Assembly: GCA_016784945.1 (NCBI GenBank) | Contig: JADHTP010000039.1 | Coordinates: forward strand, 1-15,953 | Direction: 5' to 3' | Source of the DNA: Deltaproteobacteria bacterium | Lineage (GTDB): Bacteria; Myxococcota_A; UBA9042; DTJE01 | DNA length: 15,953 nt | Shown here: piece after piece, positions 1 to 6,784 of the stretch | How the letters are laid out: the number at the start of each line of letters is the position of its first letter | How positions within the stretch are numbered: the stretch's first letter is position 1 | Made by a program: the position numbers and the translations under genes | The notes under the pieces: model-generated | Told to the model about the DNA's origin: nothing | What the model saw: only the letters and a program-made list of their open reading frames with translations | Database searches by the model: none

Positions 1-560
1 AGGTGCGCAACATGGGAACGGTGGTGGGTAACCTGTGCAACGCCTCGCCCTGCGCGGACAACGTGCCGACGCTGGTGGCCATGGGGGCCGAGGCCGTGGT
101 GATGGGGTCCGACGGCGAGAAACGAATTCCCCTGGGGACGTTCCATACCGGCCCCGGAAAGACCGCCCTGGAACCGGGCACCCTGGTCACCGCCATCCAG
201 GTGCCCCCTCCGCCCGGGGGATCGGGCGCCGCCTACCGGAACATCTCGGCCCGGAGCCGGGTGGACATGAGCGCAGCGGGTGCAGGGGCGTATGTGGAGA
301 TGAATGGCGGGACCTGCAGCGACGTCCGGATCGTCATGGGATCGGTGGGCCCCACGCCCCTGCGCGCCCGCCGGGCCGAATCGATGCTGAAAGGCGTCAA
401 GCCTACGGCGGCCCTGATCGAAAAGACCGGACAGGCCGCAGCGAAGGAATCGAAGCCCATATCCGACGTCCGGGCCAGCGCGTACTGGCGCAAACAGGTG
501 GTGGCCGCCCTGGTTTCACGGGCATTGACCGGGGCCTTCCAGCAGGCTCGAAAGGGTTGA
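1..560 (+). CDS. Molybdenum hydroxylase FAD-binding (medium) subunit, C-terminal part (5' truncated by window edge)
   Basis: This is the C-terminal 185 or so residues of the medium subunit of a xanthine dehydrogenase-family molybdenum hydroxylase, which passes electrons between the iron-sulfur centres and an acceptor through FAD. The reading frame is open from the window edge and the segment begins inside the conserved FAD-site stretch VRNMGTVVGNLCNASPCAD, so the true start lies upstream. The C-terminal domain typical of CO-dehydrogenase-type flavoproteins follows (RNISARSRVDMSAAGAGA, then VRIVMGSVGPTPLRAR). Directly after the NLCNASP motif the chain runs into VPTLVAMGAEAVV. The [4Fe-4S]-binding insertion that distinguishes the 4-hydroxybenzoyl-CoA reductase beta subunit at this place is therefore absent. 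The stop lies 4 bases before the large-subunit start, so the two are co-transcribed. The [2Fe-2S] subunit is not in the window and may lie upstream. The family is clear; the substrate is not. Confidence 0.9.
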   Translation, partial: VRNMGTVVGNLCNASPCADNVPTLVAMGAEAVVMGSDGEKRIPLGTFHTGPGKTALEPGTLVTAIQVPPPPGGSGAAYRNISARSRVDMSAAGAGAYVEMNGGTCSDVRIVMGSVGPTPLRARRAESMLKGVKPTAALIEKTGQAAAKESKPISDVRASAYWRKQVVAALVSRALTGAFQQARKG

Positions 561-564
561 CGGC

Positions 565-2838
565 ATGGCCGGGTTCGACATTGTCGGCAAGGACATCCCC
601 AGGACGGACGCCAGGGCCAAGGCCACCGGTGCGGCCGTCTACACCGACGACATCAAGCTCCCGGGCATGCTCCACGGACGCCTCCTCAGGAGCCCCGTGG
701 CCCACGCCCTGATCAAGCACATCGACATACGCCGGGCCGAGGCCCTGCCCGGGGTCAAGTGCGTGGTGACCGGAAAGGACATCCCCAAGGTCCGCTACGG
801 CAACTGGCGCCTGTTCCCCGACCTGCAGGACGAATACGCCCTGGCCGTGGACAAGGTGCGGTTCATCGGGGACGAGGTGGCCGCCGTGGCCGCCGTGGAC
901 AGGGACACGGCCCGGGAGGCCCTGGACCTGATCCGGGTGGACTACGAGGAACTGCCGACGGTCTTCGACCTGGCCTCCGCCCTGCGCAAAGGGGCGCCAC
1001 GGATCCATGACGGCACACAAGGAAACATCAGTCTGGACCGGAAGATCCGGTACGGGAACGTAGACAAGGGCCTCAAGGAGGCCGACTACGTCCGCAAGGA
1101 CACCTTCACGGTCCAGGCAGTGAGCCATGCCTACCTGGAGCCCTGTTCCAGCGTGGCCCAATGCGACATCGACGGACGGATCACCCTGTGGACCTCCACC
1201 CAGGTCCCCTACATCGTCCAGTGCCTGCTGGCTTCCACCCTGGGCCTGCGCGAGAACGACATCCGGGTCATCAAGCCCACGGTGGGCGGCGGATTCGGCG
1301 GAAAAATGGAACTGAGGCCCTGGGACTTCTGCGCAGCGTTCATGGCCCGCCGCACCGGTCGGCCCGTGAAGTTCACCCTGACCCGCCGGGAGGAGCTGGC
1401 CACGGGGCGCCGTCGCCACCCCATGGAGATCACATCCACCGTGGGATTCAGGAAAGACGGAACCCTGGTGGCCAAGGACCTGAAGATCCTGCTGGACGGC
1501 GGCGCCTACAACGCCATGGGCCCCACGGCCACCTTCCTGTGCGGGAACTTCGGGGCCATGCTCTATCGCTATCCCAGCTACCGTTTCCTGGGGCAGCACG
1601 TGTACACCAACAAGCCCCCGGCCAGCGCCATGCGCGGTTTCGGCGCCCCCCAGTCCCTGTTCGCCTCGGAAAGCCAGATGAACATGGCAGCCGAGGAACT
1701 GGGCATCGATCCCATCGACATCAGGCTGAAGAACGCCCAGATGCCCGGCGATCGCATCCCCGACGTGGCCACCATCTCCAGTTGCGGGTTCAGGGAGTGC
1801 ATGGAGAAGGTGTCCGAGATGAGCGCCTGGAAGAAAAAACGAAAATCCCGCCGCAAGGGCTACGGCGTGGGAGTGGGCTGCTACAGCTTCATTTCCGGCG
1901 GCGTCTTCAACTGGTTCAACACCCAGTACCCGTTCTCTGCGGCCGAGGTGCGGGCCTTCGACGACGGGACGGTGCACCTCCTGACCATGGCGTCGGATAT
2001 CGGCCAGGGATCGGACACGGTGCTCAAGCAGATCCTGGCCGAGGAGCTGGGGCTCGCCATGGAGGACATCCGCCTCACGGCCGCCGACACGGCCATGACG
2101 CCCCAGGGTGACCTGGGCACCTGGGGAAGCCGGGTGACACTCATGGCCGGCAATGCGGTCATCGACGCGGCCCGCCAGATCAAGGACCAGTTGTTCGGTG
2201 CCGTGTCGGCCCGGTTCGACCTGAACGTCATCTATGACCTGGAATGCCGCGACGGTCGCGTCCAGGCCCGCGGCAAGCCCGACAGGGGCATGACCTTCGG
2301 CGAGGCCGTGGCCCTGGTCCAGAAGGCAAACCGCGGCGAGGCCCTGGTGGCCCGCGGCTCCTACACGCCCCGGCGAAAGGGCCTGGTGACGCCGGCCTTC
2401 AGCTTCGGAGCCCAGGTGTCCGAAGTGGAGGTGGACCCTGAAACAGGCCTGGTGGACGTGAAGAAGATGTGGACCGCCCACGACTGCGGGACGGTGATCA
2501 ACCAAAAATCCGTGGAAGGCCAGTTGGAAGGCTCCCTGCACATGGGCCTGGGCTACGCGCTCTGTGAAGAACTGGTCATGGACCAGGGCACCACGATCAA
2601 TGACACCTTCCTGGACTACAAGATGCCCACGGCCCAGGACATGCCCCCGGGGGAATCGGTCTGCATCGAGACTTATGAACCCGAAGGACCCATGGGCGCC
2701 AAGGAGGCCGGCGAGGGCATGGTGTCACCCACGGCCCCCGCCATAGCCGACGCCGTCCACATGGCCACGGGCTTTCGCTGCAAGGACCTGCCCATCACGC
2801 CGGAGAAGATCCTGAAGGGCAAAGTCGATAGTCGATAG
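565..2838 (+). CDS. Molybdopterin-binding large subunit of a xanthine dehydrogenase-family hydroxylase
   Basis: This 757-residue catalytic subunit should bind the molybdenum-pterin cofactor and hydroxylate or dehydroxylate an aromatic, heterocyclic or aldehyde substrate. Visible family motifs are the N-terminal ATGAAVYTDDI entry (20-30), GGGFGGK (241-247), SAMRGFGAPQ (354-363), the cofactor contact DIGQGSDT (478-485), and GAKEAGEG near the C terminus with the expected base-catalyst Glu at about 717. The stretches around 478-530 and 705-720 resemble the alpha subunit of 4-hydroxybenzoyl-CoA reductase. The AYRCSFR-type loop of aerobic CO dehydrogenase is absent, so it is not CoxL. Length is normal. 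The ATG follows an AAGGG about 9 bases upstream and lies 4 bases after the FAD subunit. The last codons and the TAG stop are formed by an AGTCGAT heptamer repeat, so the C-terminal VDSR is repeat-derived. Family assignment is firm; substrate is unknown. Confidence 0.92.
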   Translation: MAGFDIVGKDIPRTDARAKATGAAVYTDDIKLPGMLHGRLLRSPVAHALIKHIDIRRAEALPGVKCVVTGKDIPKVRYGNWRLFPDLQDEYALAVDKVRFIGDEVAAVAAVDRDTAREALDLIRVDYEELPTVFDLASALRKGAPRIHDGTQGNISLDRKIRYGNVDKGLKEADYVRKDTFTVQAVSHAYLEPCSSVAQCDIDGRITLWTSTQVPYIVQCLLASTLGLRENDIRVIKPTVGGGFGGKMELRPWDFCAAFMARRTGRPVKFTLTRREELATGRRRHPMEITSTVGFRKDGTLVAKDLKILLDGGAYNAMGPTATFLCGNFGAMLYRYPSYRFLGQHVYTNKPPASAMRGFGAPQSLFASESQMNMAAEELGIDPIDIRLKNAQMPGDRIPDVATISSCGFRECMEKVSEMSAWKKKRKSRRKGYGVGVGCYSFISGGVFNWFNTQYPFSAAEVRAFDDGTVHLLTMASDIGQGSDTVLKQILAEELGLAMEDIRLTAADTAMTPQGDLGTWGSRVTLMAGNAVIDAARQIKDQLFGAVSARFDLNVIYDLECRDGRVQARGKPDRGMTFGEAVALVQKANRGEALVARGSYTPRRKGLVTPAFSFGAQVSEVEVDPETGLVDVKKMWTAHDCGTVINQKSVEGQLEGSLHMGLGYALCEELVMDQGTTINDTFLDYKMPTAQDMPPGESVCIETYEPEGPMGAKEAGEGMVSPTAPAIADAVHMATGFRCKDLPITPEKILKGKVDSR

Positions 2839-2886
2839 TCCAAGATACCCGGCAGCCTGCCCGAGATCCCAACTATTGACTATGGA
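2824..2886 (+). repeat. Small inverted heptamer-repeat element (copy A) overlapping a stop codon
   Basis: Two and a half direct copies of the 7-mer AGTCGAT (2824-2840) are followed by a roughly 30-base spacer and then CTATTGACTAT, which is nearly the inverse of the first block. The 25 bases at 2860-2884 are identical to 9723-9747 in the large convergent-gap element, so the two are related copies. The TAG stop of the molybdenum-enzyme gene (2836-2838) lies inside the left block. Confidence 0.85.
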
Positions 2887-2936
2887 CGAGGAATCTTCGC
2901 TGAAGACAACCTCTGGATAACTCAGGATAGTGTCGG

Positions 2937-3114
2937 TGTATCAATTTGAAAATACCGGAAAGGCATCTGTTTCGAAATCAGACATCCGGGCGCCATTGAC
3001 CAGGGGGGCGCGCTCGCCCCCCTCCCGCCCGCTTGCCTTCGGCTTCGCGCGGGCCCCCCCCCTTGCTCGGCCGCAGTGCGGCCGGTCGCAATCTGTACTT
3101 CCAATTCATCTACA
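2937..3114. repeat. Possible small interspersed element with GC-rich hairpins
   Basis: The ends are imperfect inverted copies: TGTATCAATTTGAAAATACC at 2937-2956 against TGTAGATGAATTGGAAGTAC read on the minus strand from 3114. The interior holds two strong stem-loops: an 8-base-pair stem of GGGGGGCG with CGCCCCCC around a 4-base loop (3003-3022), and a 7-base-pair stem CGGCCGC with GCGGCCG around AGT (3068-3084). A weaker palindromic stretch sits between them near 3027-3053. This composition suits a REP- or MITE-like non-coding element, but only one copy is visible, so mobility is not shown. Confidence 0.35.
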
Positions 3115-3120
3115 GACCAG

Positions 3121-3183
3121 ACGATCAACGATCAACGGCAATTTGCGCCACAGCGCAGATTGCTCATGGACTATTGACTATTG
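3121..3183 (+). repeat. Heptamer block: two ACGATCA units and two ACTATTG units
   Basis: ACGATCA occurs twice in tandem at 3121-3134, followed 35 bases later by ACTATTG twice in tandem at 3170-3183. The second unit is the same as in the array at 9735-9807. The two blocks could pair only partly with each other. The arrangement copies the left-block, spacer, right-block plan of the other heptamer elements. Confidence 0.7.
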
Positions 3184-3242
3184 ACTCCGACCCGTCACTT
3201 TGCAAGACTGTTTTCGGCGCGCAGGCATCCATTCGAGATAAA

Positions 3243-4202
3243 ATGAATTCAGGTCCGCAAAAAATCGGCATCGTCGGCTCCGGGGTCGTGGGCAACGTCC
3301 TGGCGGCCCACCTCGGCAAGGCCGGCCACGCTGTCTGCGTGTTGGACGTGGACACGGCCGTGGTGGAGGCCATCAACGACCACGGGATACGCATCGAAGG
3401 GATCCTGGAACTGGACGGCCGCGTCGAGATGGCCGTGGACTCAGTCCAGCAACTGGCTGCATTCGAGCCCACCCTGGTGGTGGTCTGCGTCAAATCCACG
3501 GCGTTGGAGCGGGTAACCGAGGACCTGGCCGATTGCGGATACGACGTGCCGGCCGTGATGAGCTTTCAGAACGGCCTGGACACCGAGGAGGTCCTGGCCC
3601 GCCGGTTCCCCCTGGAAAGGGTGTTCCGTGGTGTGGTCAACTATGCCGGGGCCAAGGCAGGCCCCAACGCCGTTCGCATGACATTCTTCCACCCGCCTAA
3701 CCACGTGGGGAGCCTGGAACCGGAGTCGCGCGAAGCGGCCGAGGACATCGCCGCTCTGATCACCGGTGCCGGACTCCCCATGGAACGGGTGGACGACATC
3801 AGGAACAAGGTCTGGAGGAAGGCCATCCTGAACGCCTGTCTCATGCCCATTTCGGTCATCACCCGCCTGTCCATGAACCATATCATGGGCCTGCCGGAGA
3901 CCCGGGCGATCGTGGTCCGCCTGATGAAGGACTTCATGGCCGTGGCCCGGGCCGAGGGACACGTGTACGAAAACGATTTCGTTGACAACGCCCTGAAGTA
4001 TCTGGATGGTTCCGGGGGTCACAAGGCGTCCATGCTGATGGATTTCGAGGCGGGAAATCCCCTGGAGATCGATTACCTGAACGGCCGGATCCAGGAATAC
4101 GCCGACAGGCACCGGATTCCCTGCGAAACAAACCGCCTGCTCCTGTCCATGGTGCAGGGGCAGTTGCGTCACAGGGACCTCGCCCGCAACGGTGAGGGAT
4201 AG
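3243..4202 (+). CDS. panE: 2-dehydropantoate 2-reductase family protein (ketopantoate reductase, ApbA/PanE)
   Basis: Members of this cytoplasmic family reduce ketopantoate to pantoate with NADPH in pantothenate and coenzyme A synthesis. The 319-residue product has the N-terminal Rossmann nucleotide motif GIVGSGVVG (9-17). The full set of expected active-site positions is present: Lys193 and Asn197 in WRKAILNAC, Ser263 and Asp267 in SMLMD, and Glu275 in LEIDYLNG. Length matches the family (about 290-320). The ATG at 3243 puts the Rossmann strand at residue 7; the longer open frame upstream reads through GC-rich hairpins and heptamers and is not coding. The ribosome site is weak (GAGA at 3235-3238). 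It is the first gene of a run in which all other products are exported, and sits 14 bases before the lipoprotein gene. The family contains paralogues with other 2-oxoacid substrates, so the exact substrate is likely rather than certain. Confidence 0.88.
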   Translation: MNSGPQKIGIVGSGVVGNVLAAHLGKAGHAVCVLDVDTAVVEAINDHGIRIEGILELDGRVEMAVDSVQQLAAFEPTLVVVCVKSTALERVTEDLADCGYDVPAVMSFQNGLDTEEVLARRFPLERVFRGVVNYAGAKAGPNAVRMTFFHPPNHVGSLEPESREAAEDIAALITGAGLPMERVDDIRNKVWRKAILNACLMPISVITRLSMNHIMGLPETRAIVVRLMKDFMAVARAEGHVYENDFVDNALKYLDGSGGHKASMLMDFEAGNPLEIDYLNGRIQEYADRHRIPCETNRLLLSMVQGQLRHRDLARNGEG

Positions 4203-4210
4203 AAAAGGAG
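4203..4210 (+). promoter_or_regulatory. Ribosome binding site that decides the lipoprotein start
   Basis: AAAAGGAG ends directly at the ATG of 4211, which leaves no spacing for that codon, but lies 6 bases from the in-frame ATG at 4217. The second ATG is therefore the better start. Confidence 0.75.
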
Positions 4211-4216
4211 ATGATC

Positions 4217-5110
4217 ATGAAGGCGAATCACTTCGGAAAGATGACCCTGCTCCTGGCATTCGCGCTGGGAACGGGATGTAGCGAAGACGGGGGCGGAAAC
4301 ACCGGCGGCGACGCCGGCACCGACACGGTGACGGGCACCGGCTTCATGGGCATCCTGGTGGACTTCAAGTCCAAGGCGGCCAAGTCCGGCGTTGACATCG
4401 AAGTCCTGGACAACGACACCGGCGAACCGCTGGACCCCGTGAAGTTCCCGCCATTCAAGTCCGGCACGGGGGGCGCCATCAACCTGGACCTGCCTCCAGG
4501 CATCCTGGTGGGCTTCAAGGCCTCGGGCACCGACGACTCCGGCTGGTTCAAGTTCAAGGACTCGTACCAGTTCAACGTGAAGTCGGACGACCAGGGCAAG
4601 AAGATCTACGCGGTCAACGAACTGACCTACACGGCCGCCCTGTCCACGGCCTTCATCGAGGAGGGCGACACGGCCGACTTCGGCCACCTGGCGGGCACCC
4701 TCTACTGGAGGAACGCCCAGGGCGAAGATGAGTTCGTGGGCTGCGCGGTCATCGAGGTCACCGACGAGTCGGGCAAGGTCCTGAAGGAAGAAAAGAACGA
4801 CATCGGCAAGGCCACCTTCTGTGGCATCCGGTACTTCGACACCACCACGGACATGCCGGCGGCCCTTGAAACGTCGGACATGACCCACCTGAACAACAGC
4901 CGGTACATGGTGGCGGACATGCCCGTGGGGCAGTACACCATCACCGCCATGCTGAAGGACGACCCGACCGCCATCCTCGGCACCGTGACCCTTCGCGCCT
5001 ATCCGGGGGCCCTGTCCATCGGCAACATCTACGTGGACGAGCACCTGCCGGACCTGACGGCCAACCCGACCCCCGCCGGCCAGGAATGCATCGGCGAAAC
5101 GGAGCACTGA
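4217..5110 (+). CDS. Secreted lipoprotein of unknown function, possible carboxypeptidase-regulatory-like folds
   Basis: I do not recognise a specific family. The 297-residue product begins with a lipoprotein signal peptide (MKANHFGKMTLLLAFALGTG) and lipobox LGTGC with Cys21. Ser follows the cysteine, which in enterobacteria would send it to the outer membrane. A Gly/Asp/Thr-rich linker (22-42) follows. The mature part shows two beta-rich units, about 43-135 and 150-280. Phrases such as GILVDFKSKAAKSGVDIEVL, INLDLPPGILVGFKA and MPVGQYTITAMLKDD resemble carboxypeptidase-regulatory or transthyretin-like folds, although this is a pattern judgement only. Two cysteines (in VGCAVIEV and ATFCGIRY) could form a disulfide. 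The gene lies 14 bases after panE and 3 bases before the DUF1302 gene, so it is probably part of the same envelope module. Confidence 0.8.
   Translation: MKANHFGKMTLLLAFALGTGCSEDGGGNTGGDAGTDTVTGTGFMGILVDFKSKAAKSGVDIEVLDNDTGEPLDPVKFPPFKSGTGGAINLDLPPGILVGFKASGTDDSGWFKFKDSYQFNVKSDDQGKKIYAVNELTYTAALSTAFIEEGDTADFGHLAGTLYWRNAQGEDEFVGCAVIEVTDESGKVLKEEKNDIGKATFCGIRYFDTTTDMPAALETSDMTHLNNSRYMVADMPVGQYTITAMLKDDPTAILGTVTLRAYPGALSIGNIYVDEHLPDLTANPTPAGQECIGETEH
5101..5104 (+). promoter_or_regulatory. GGAG ribosome binding site supporting a TTG start
   Basis: GGAG lies 9 bases before the TTG at 5114 and inside the last codons of the preceding gene. TTG at this point gives a complete signal peptide, and no in-frame ATG would do so. 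Confidence 0.6.
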
Positions 5111-5113
5111 TCA

Positions 5114-6784
5114 TTGAAGAGTTTCCGGTTCATTGTGGTCCTCTGCCTCGTGGCCGCTCCGGTCTGGGCACAGGACCTGCCCGAGGATCCCAATGCAAAG
5201 CCGGTATTCGAGGTCCACGGCTACATCCAGAACCAGACCGGGATCTTCGTTTCGCCGGACGTCAACAAGACGGCCACCTGCACCAAGTGCGAACCCAAGC
5301 AGGAATTCCCCGCCAGCCATGGGAACAAGTTGGGCAAACTGTCCATGCTGCGCAACACCTTCCAGGTGGAGACGGACTGGCGGCCCATCCACCAACTGAC
5401 CCTGCATGCCAGCTTCCGGGGGGTCCTCTCGGCGCCCCTGTCCGTGGACCGGGACGCCCAGGTGCCCGTGCCCGGCTACCTGCAGGATCCGCAGAAGCGG
5501 GTGCAGTGGGTCCACGAGAATTTCTACAACCTGGCCGACCTCCGCGAGTTCTATTTCGACATCCGTCCACACGACATCATCAGCTTCCGCGTGGGTCGAC
5601 AGCTGGTCTCCTGGGGCGAATCGGGGAACTACCGGCTGCTGGACGTGATCAATCCCACGGACAGTTCCTGGCACTTCGGACCGCTGGAGGCCTGGGAGGA
5701 CCAGCGGATTCCCCTGTGGATGGTGCGGGCACTGGTGGACATCCCGCCCCTGCAGGGCGGCCTGGAGATTGTCTGGGTTCCCATGATCCCCTTCATCGAA
5801 CGCCCCAAGGACACGGTCACCTTCCCGCTCACCTTCGTGGGCGCCTGGGGACTGCCGCCCCCACCCGAACAGGGCGACGTGTCCGTCATGCCCCGGAAAA
5901 TCCACGAAAAGCACTTCATGTACCCGGAGCAGCACCCCCGGAACAGCCGCGTGGGCGTGCGGTGGAAGGGAGAGATCGGCAACCACTTCGGGTACACGCT
6001 GGCCTACTACTACGGACACCAGTTGACCCCGCCCGTGCCGGAGTACTACGTGACCGGCGGTTCCGAGTTTTCCGGTGTGGACGTGTTCGTGGGGTACCCG
6101 CGGCAGCACCAGGTGGGCTTCGCCATCGAGACCAACGCCCCGTTCCCGGCGTCCACCATGATCCGCATCGAGGGCCTCATCGAACCGGACCGGACCTACC
6201 CCGTCAGTTCCCTGACGCCGCAACGGATGGAACCGGACGCGGATTACGGGCACCGGTTCATTTTCGCCAGCAAGAAGGAATTGACCATCAACTACGCGGT
6301 CACCCTCCAGCAGCCGGCCATGATCCGGGCGCTGAATCCCACGGACCCGGTGATCATCGCACTCCAGTTCGCCCACACCATCGTCCCCGGGGTCAAGGAC
6401 CTTACCGACGACGAGTGCGGGAACCCGAACCTGGGCTTCTGCCTGCTGGACATCCCGGGATACGACAGCACGCGGACCCGGAAGCACAAGTACCGCCTCA
6501 GCGCGTCCATCTTCACGAGCTACCTGAACGGTCTGCTGACCCCGAAGATCGTGGTGACGTGGCTGCCTTCCCACGACTGGGAACATCGCCGCTGGGCCGG
6601 CAGCAGGATGTGGCTTCCCGTGTCCAACAGTGGATTTGTGAGCCTGCAGTTGGCAATATCCCCCAGTGACAACTGGCGGATCAACCTGGCCCTGACCGAG
6701 TTCTGGGGAAACAAGGCCTACCACGGCCTGGGTTTCTTCCGGGACCGGGACGAGATCAACTTGCGAATCAGGTATCAGTTTTGA
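5114..6784 (+). CDS. DUF1302 family outer-membrane beta-barrel protein
   Basis: This 556-residue protein fits the DUF1302 family, whose members are predicted outer-membrane barrels that commonly sit beside DUF1329 genes, as here. It has a Sec signal peptide (MKSFRFIVVLCLVAAPVWA, cleavage before QDLP). The family core is LREFYFDI (143-150), GRQLVSWGES (161-170) and DVINPTDSSWHF (177-188). The chain ends in INLRIRYQF, with the terminal Phe that is typical of barrel assembly signals. The rest is rich in alternating aromatic and polar strands. Unusual points are a CTKC pair at residues 56-59 near the N terminus and a second Cys pair in CGNPNLGFC, which may form disulfides in the periplasm or a loop. 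The TTG start lies 3 bases after the lipoprotein stop, and its TGA overlaps the next ATG by one base. Transport of hydrophobic compounds is often suggested for the family but unproven. Confidence 0.88.
   Translation: MKSFRFIVVLCLVAAPVWAQDLPEDPNAKPVFEVHGYIQNQTGIFVSPDVNKTATCTKCEPKQEFPASHGNKLGKLSMLRNTFQVETDWRPIHQLTLHASFRGVLSAPLSVDRDAQVPVPGYLQDPQKRVQWVHENFYNLADLREFYFDIRPHDIISFRVGRQLVSWGESGNYRLLDVINPTDSSWHFGPLEAWEDQRIPLWMVRALVDIPPLQGGLEIVWVPMIPFIERPKDTVTFPLTFVGAWGLPPPPEQGDVSVMPRKIHEKHFMYPEQHPRNSRVGVRWKGEIGNHFGYTLAYYYGHQLTPPVPEYYVTGGSEFSGVDVFVGYPRQHQVGFAIETNAPFPASTMIRIEGLIEPDRTYPVSSLTPQRMEPDADYGHRFIFASKKELTINYAVTLQQPAMIRALNPTDPVIIALQFAHTIVPGVKDLTDDECGNPNLGFCLLDIPGYDSTRTRKHKYRLSASIFTSYLNGLLTPKIVVTWLPSHDWEHRRWAGSRMWLPVSNSGFVSLQLAISPSDNWRINLALTEFWGNKAYHGLGFFRDRDEINLRIRYQF

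Larger units (their letters stand above)
2839..3242. other. 404-base intergenic region without a convincing gene
   Basis: The gap separates the molybdenum-enzyme genes from panE. It holds the end of heptamer element A, a GC-rich hairpin-bearing block (2937-3114) and a second heptamer block (3121-3183). Short open frames on both strands here are low-complexity and run through the hairpins or heptamers, so none is called. No clear rho-independent terminator is present, because the hairpins are followed by C-rich rather than T-rich sequence. A promoter for the panE operon is expected near 3170-3230 but I see no good -10 box. TTGACT motifs occur at 3174-3179 and 3181-3186 within the heptamers. 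Confidence 0.7.

Noticed and set aside
403..2541. Long minus-strand open frame (712 codons) opposite the molybdenum-enzyme genes
   Set aside because: It has no family motifs, is His/Gly/Val-rich from complementary third-position GC bias, and lies opposite clearly conserved genes.
565..2838. Aerobic CO dehydrogenase large subunit (CoxL)
   Set aside because: The diagnostic AYRCSFR-type active-site loop is missing; the corresponding position reads AMRGFGAPQ.
3003..3022. Rho-independent terminator after the molybdenum-enzyme genes
   Set aside because: The stem is strong but is followed by a C-rich stretch, not a T tract, and lies 165 bases past the stop.
2922..3184. Small open frames on both strands in the gap before panE
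   Set aside because: They are Arg/Pro/Gly/Ala-rich translations of the hairpin block, with no ribosome site and ends set by repeats.
3033..3242. Upstream extension of the panE frame to an earlier start
   Set aside because: The extension translates GC-rich hairpins and heptamer repeats and would displace the Rossmann motif from its normal N-terminal position.
5086..6724. Long overlapping frames on both strands across the DUF1302 gene
   Set aside because: The Pro/Arg/Gly-rich plus-strand frame and the Val/His-rich minus-strand frame are compositional shadows; the 5114-6784 frame has signal peptide, family core and terminal Phe.
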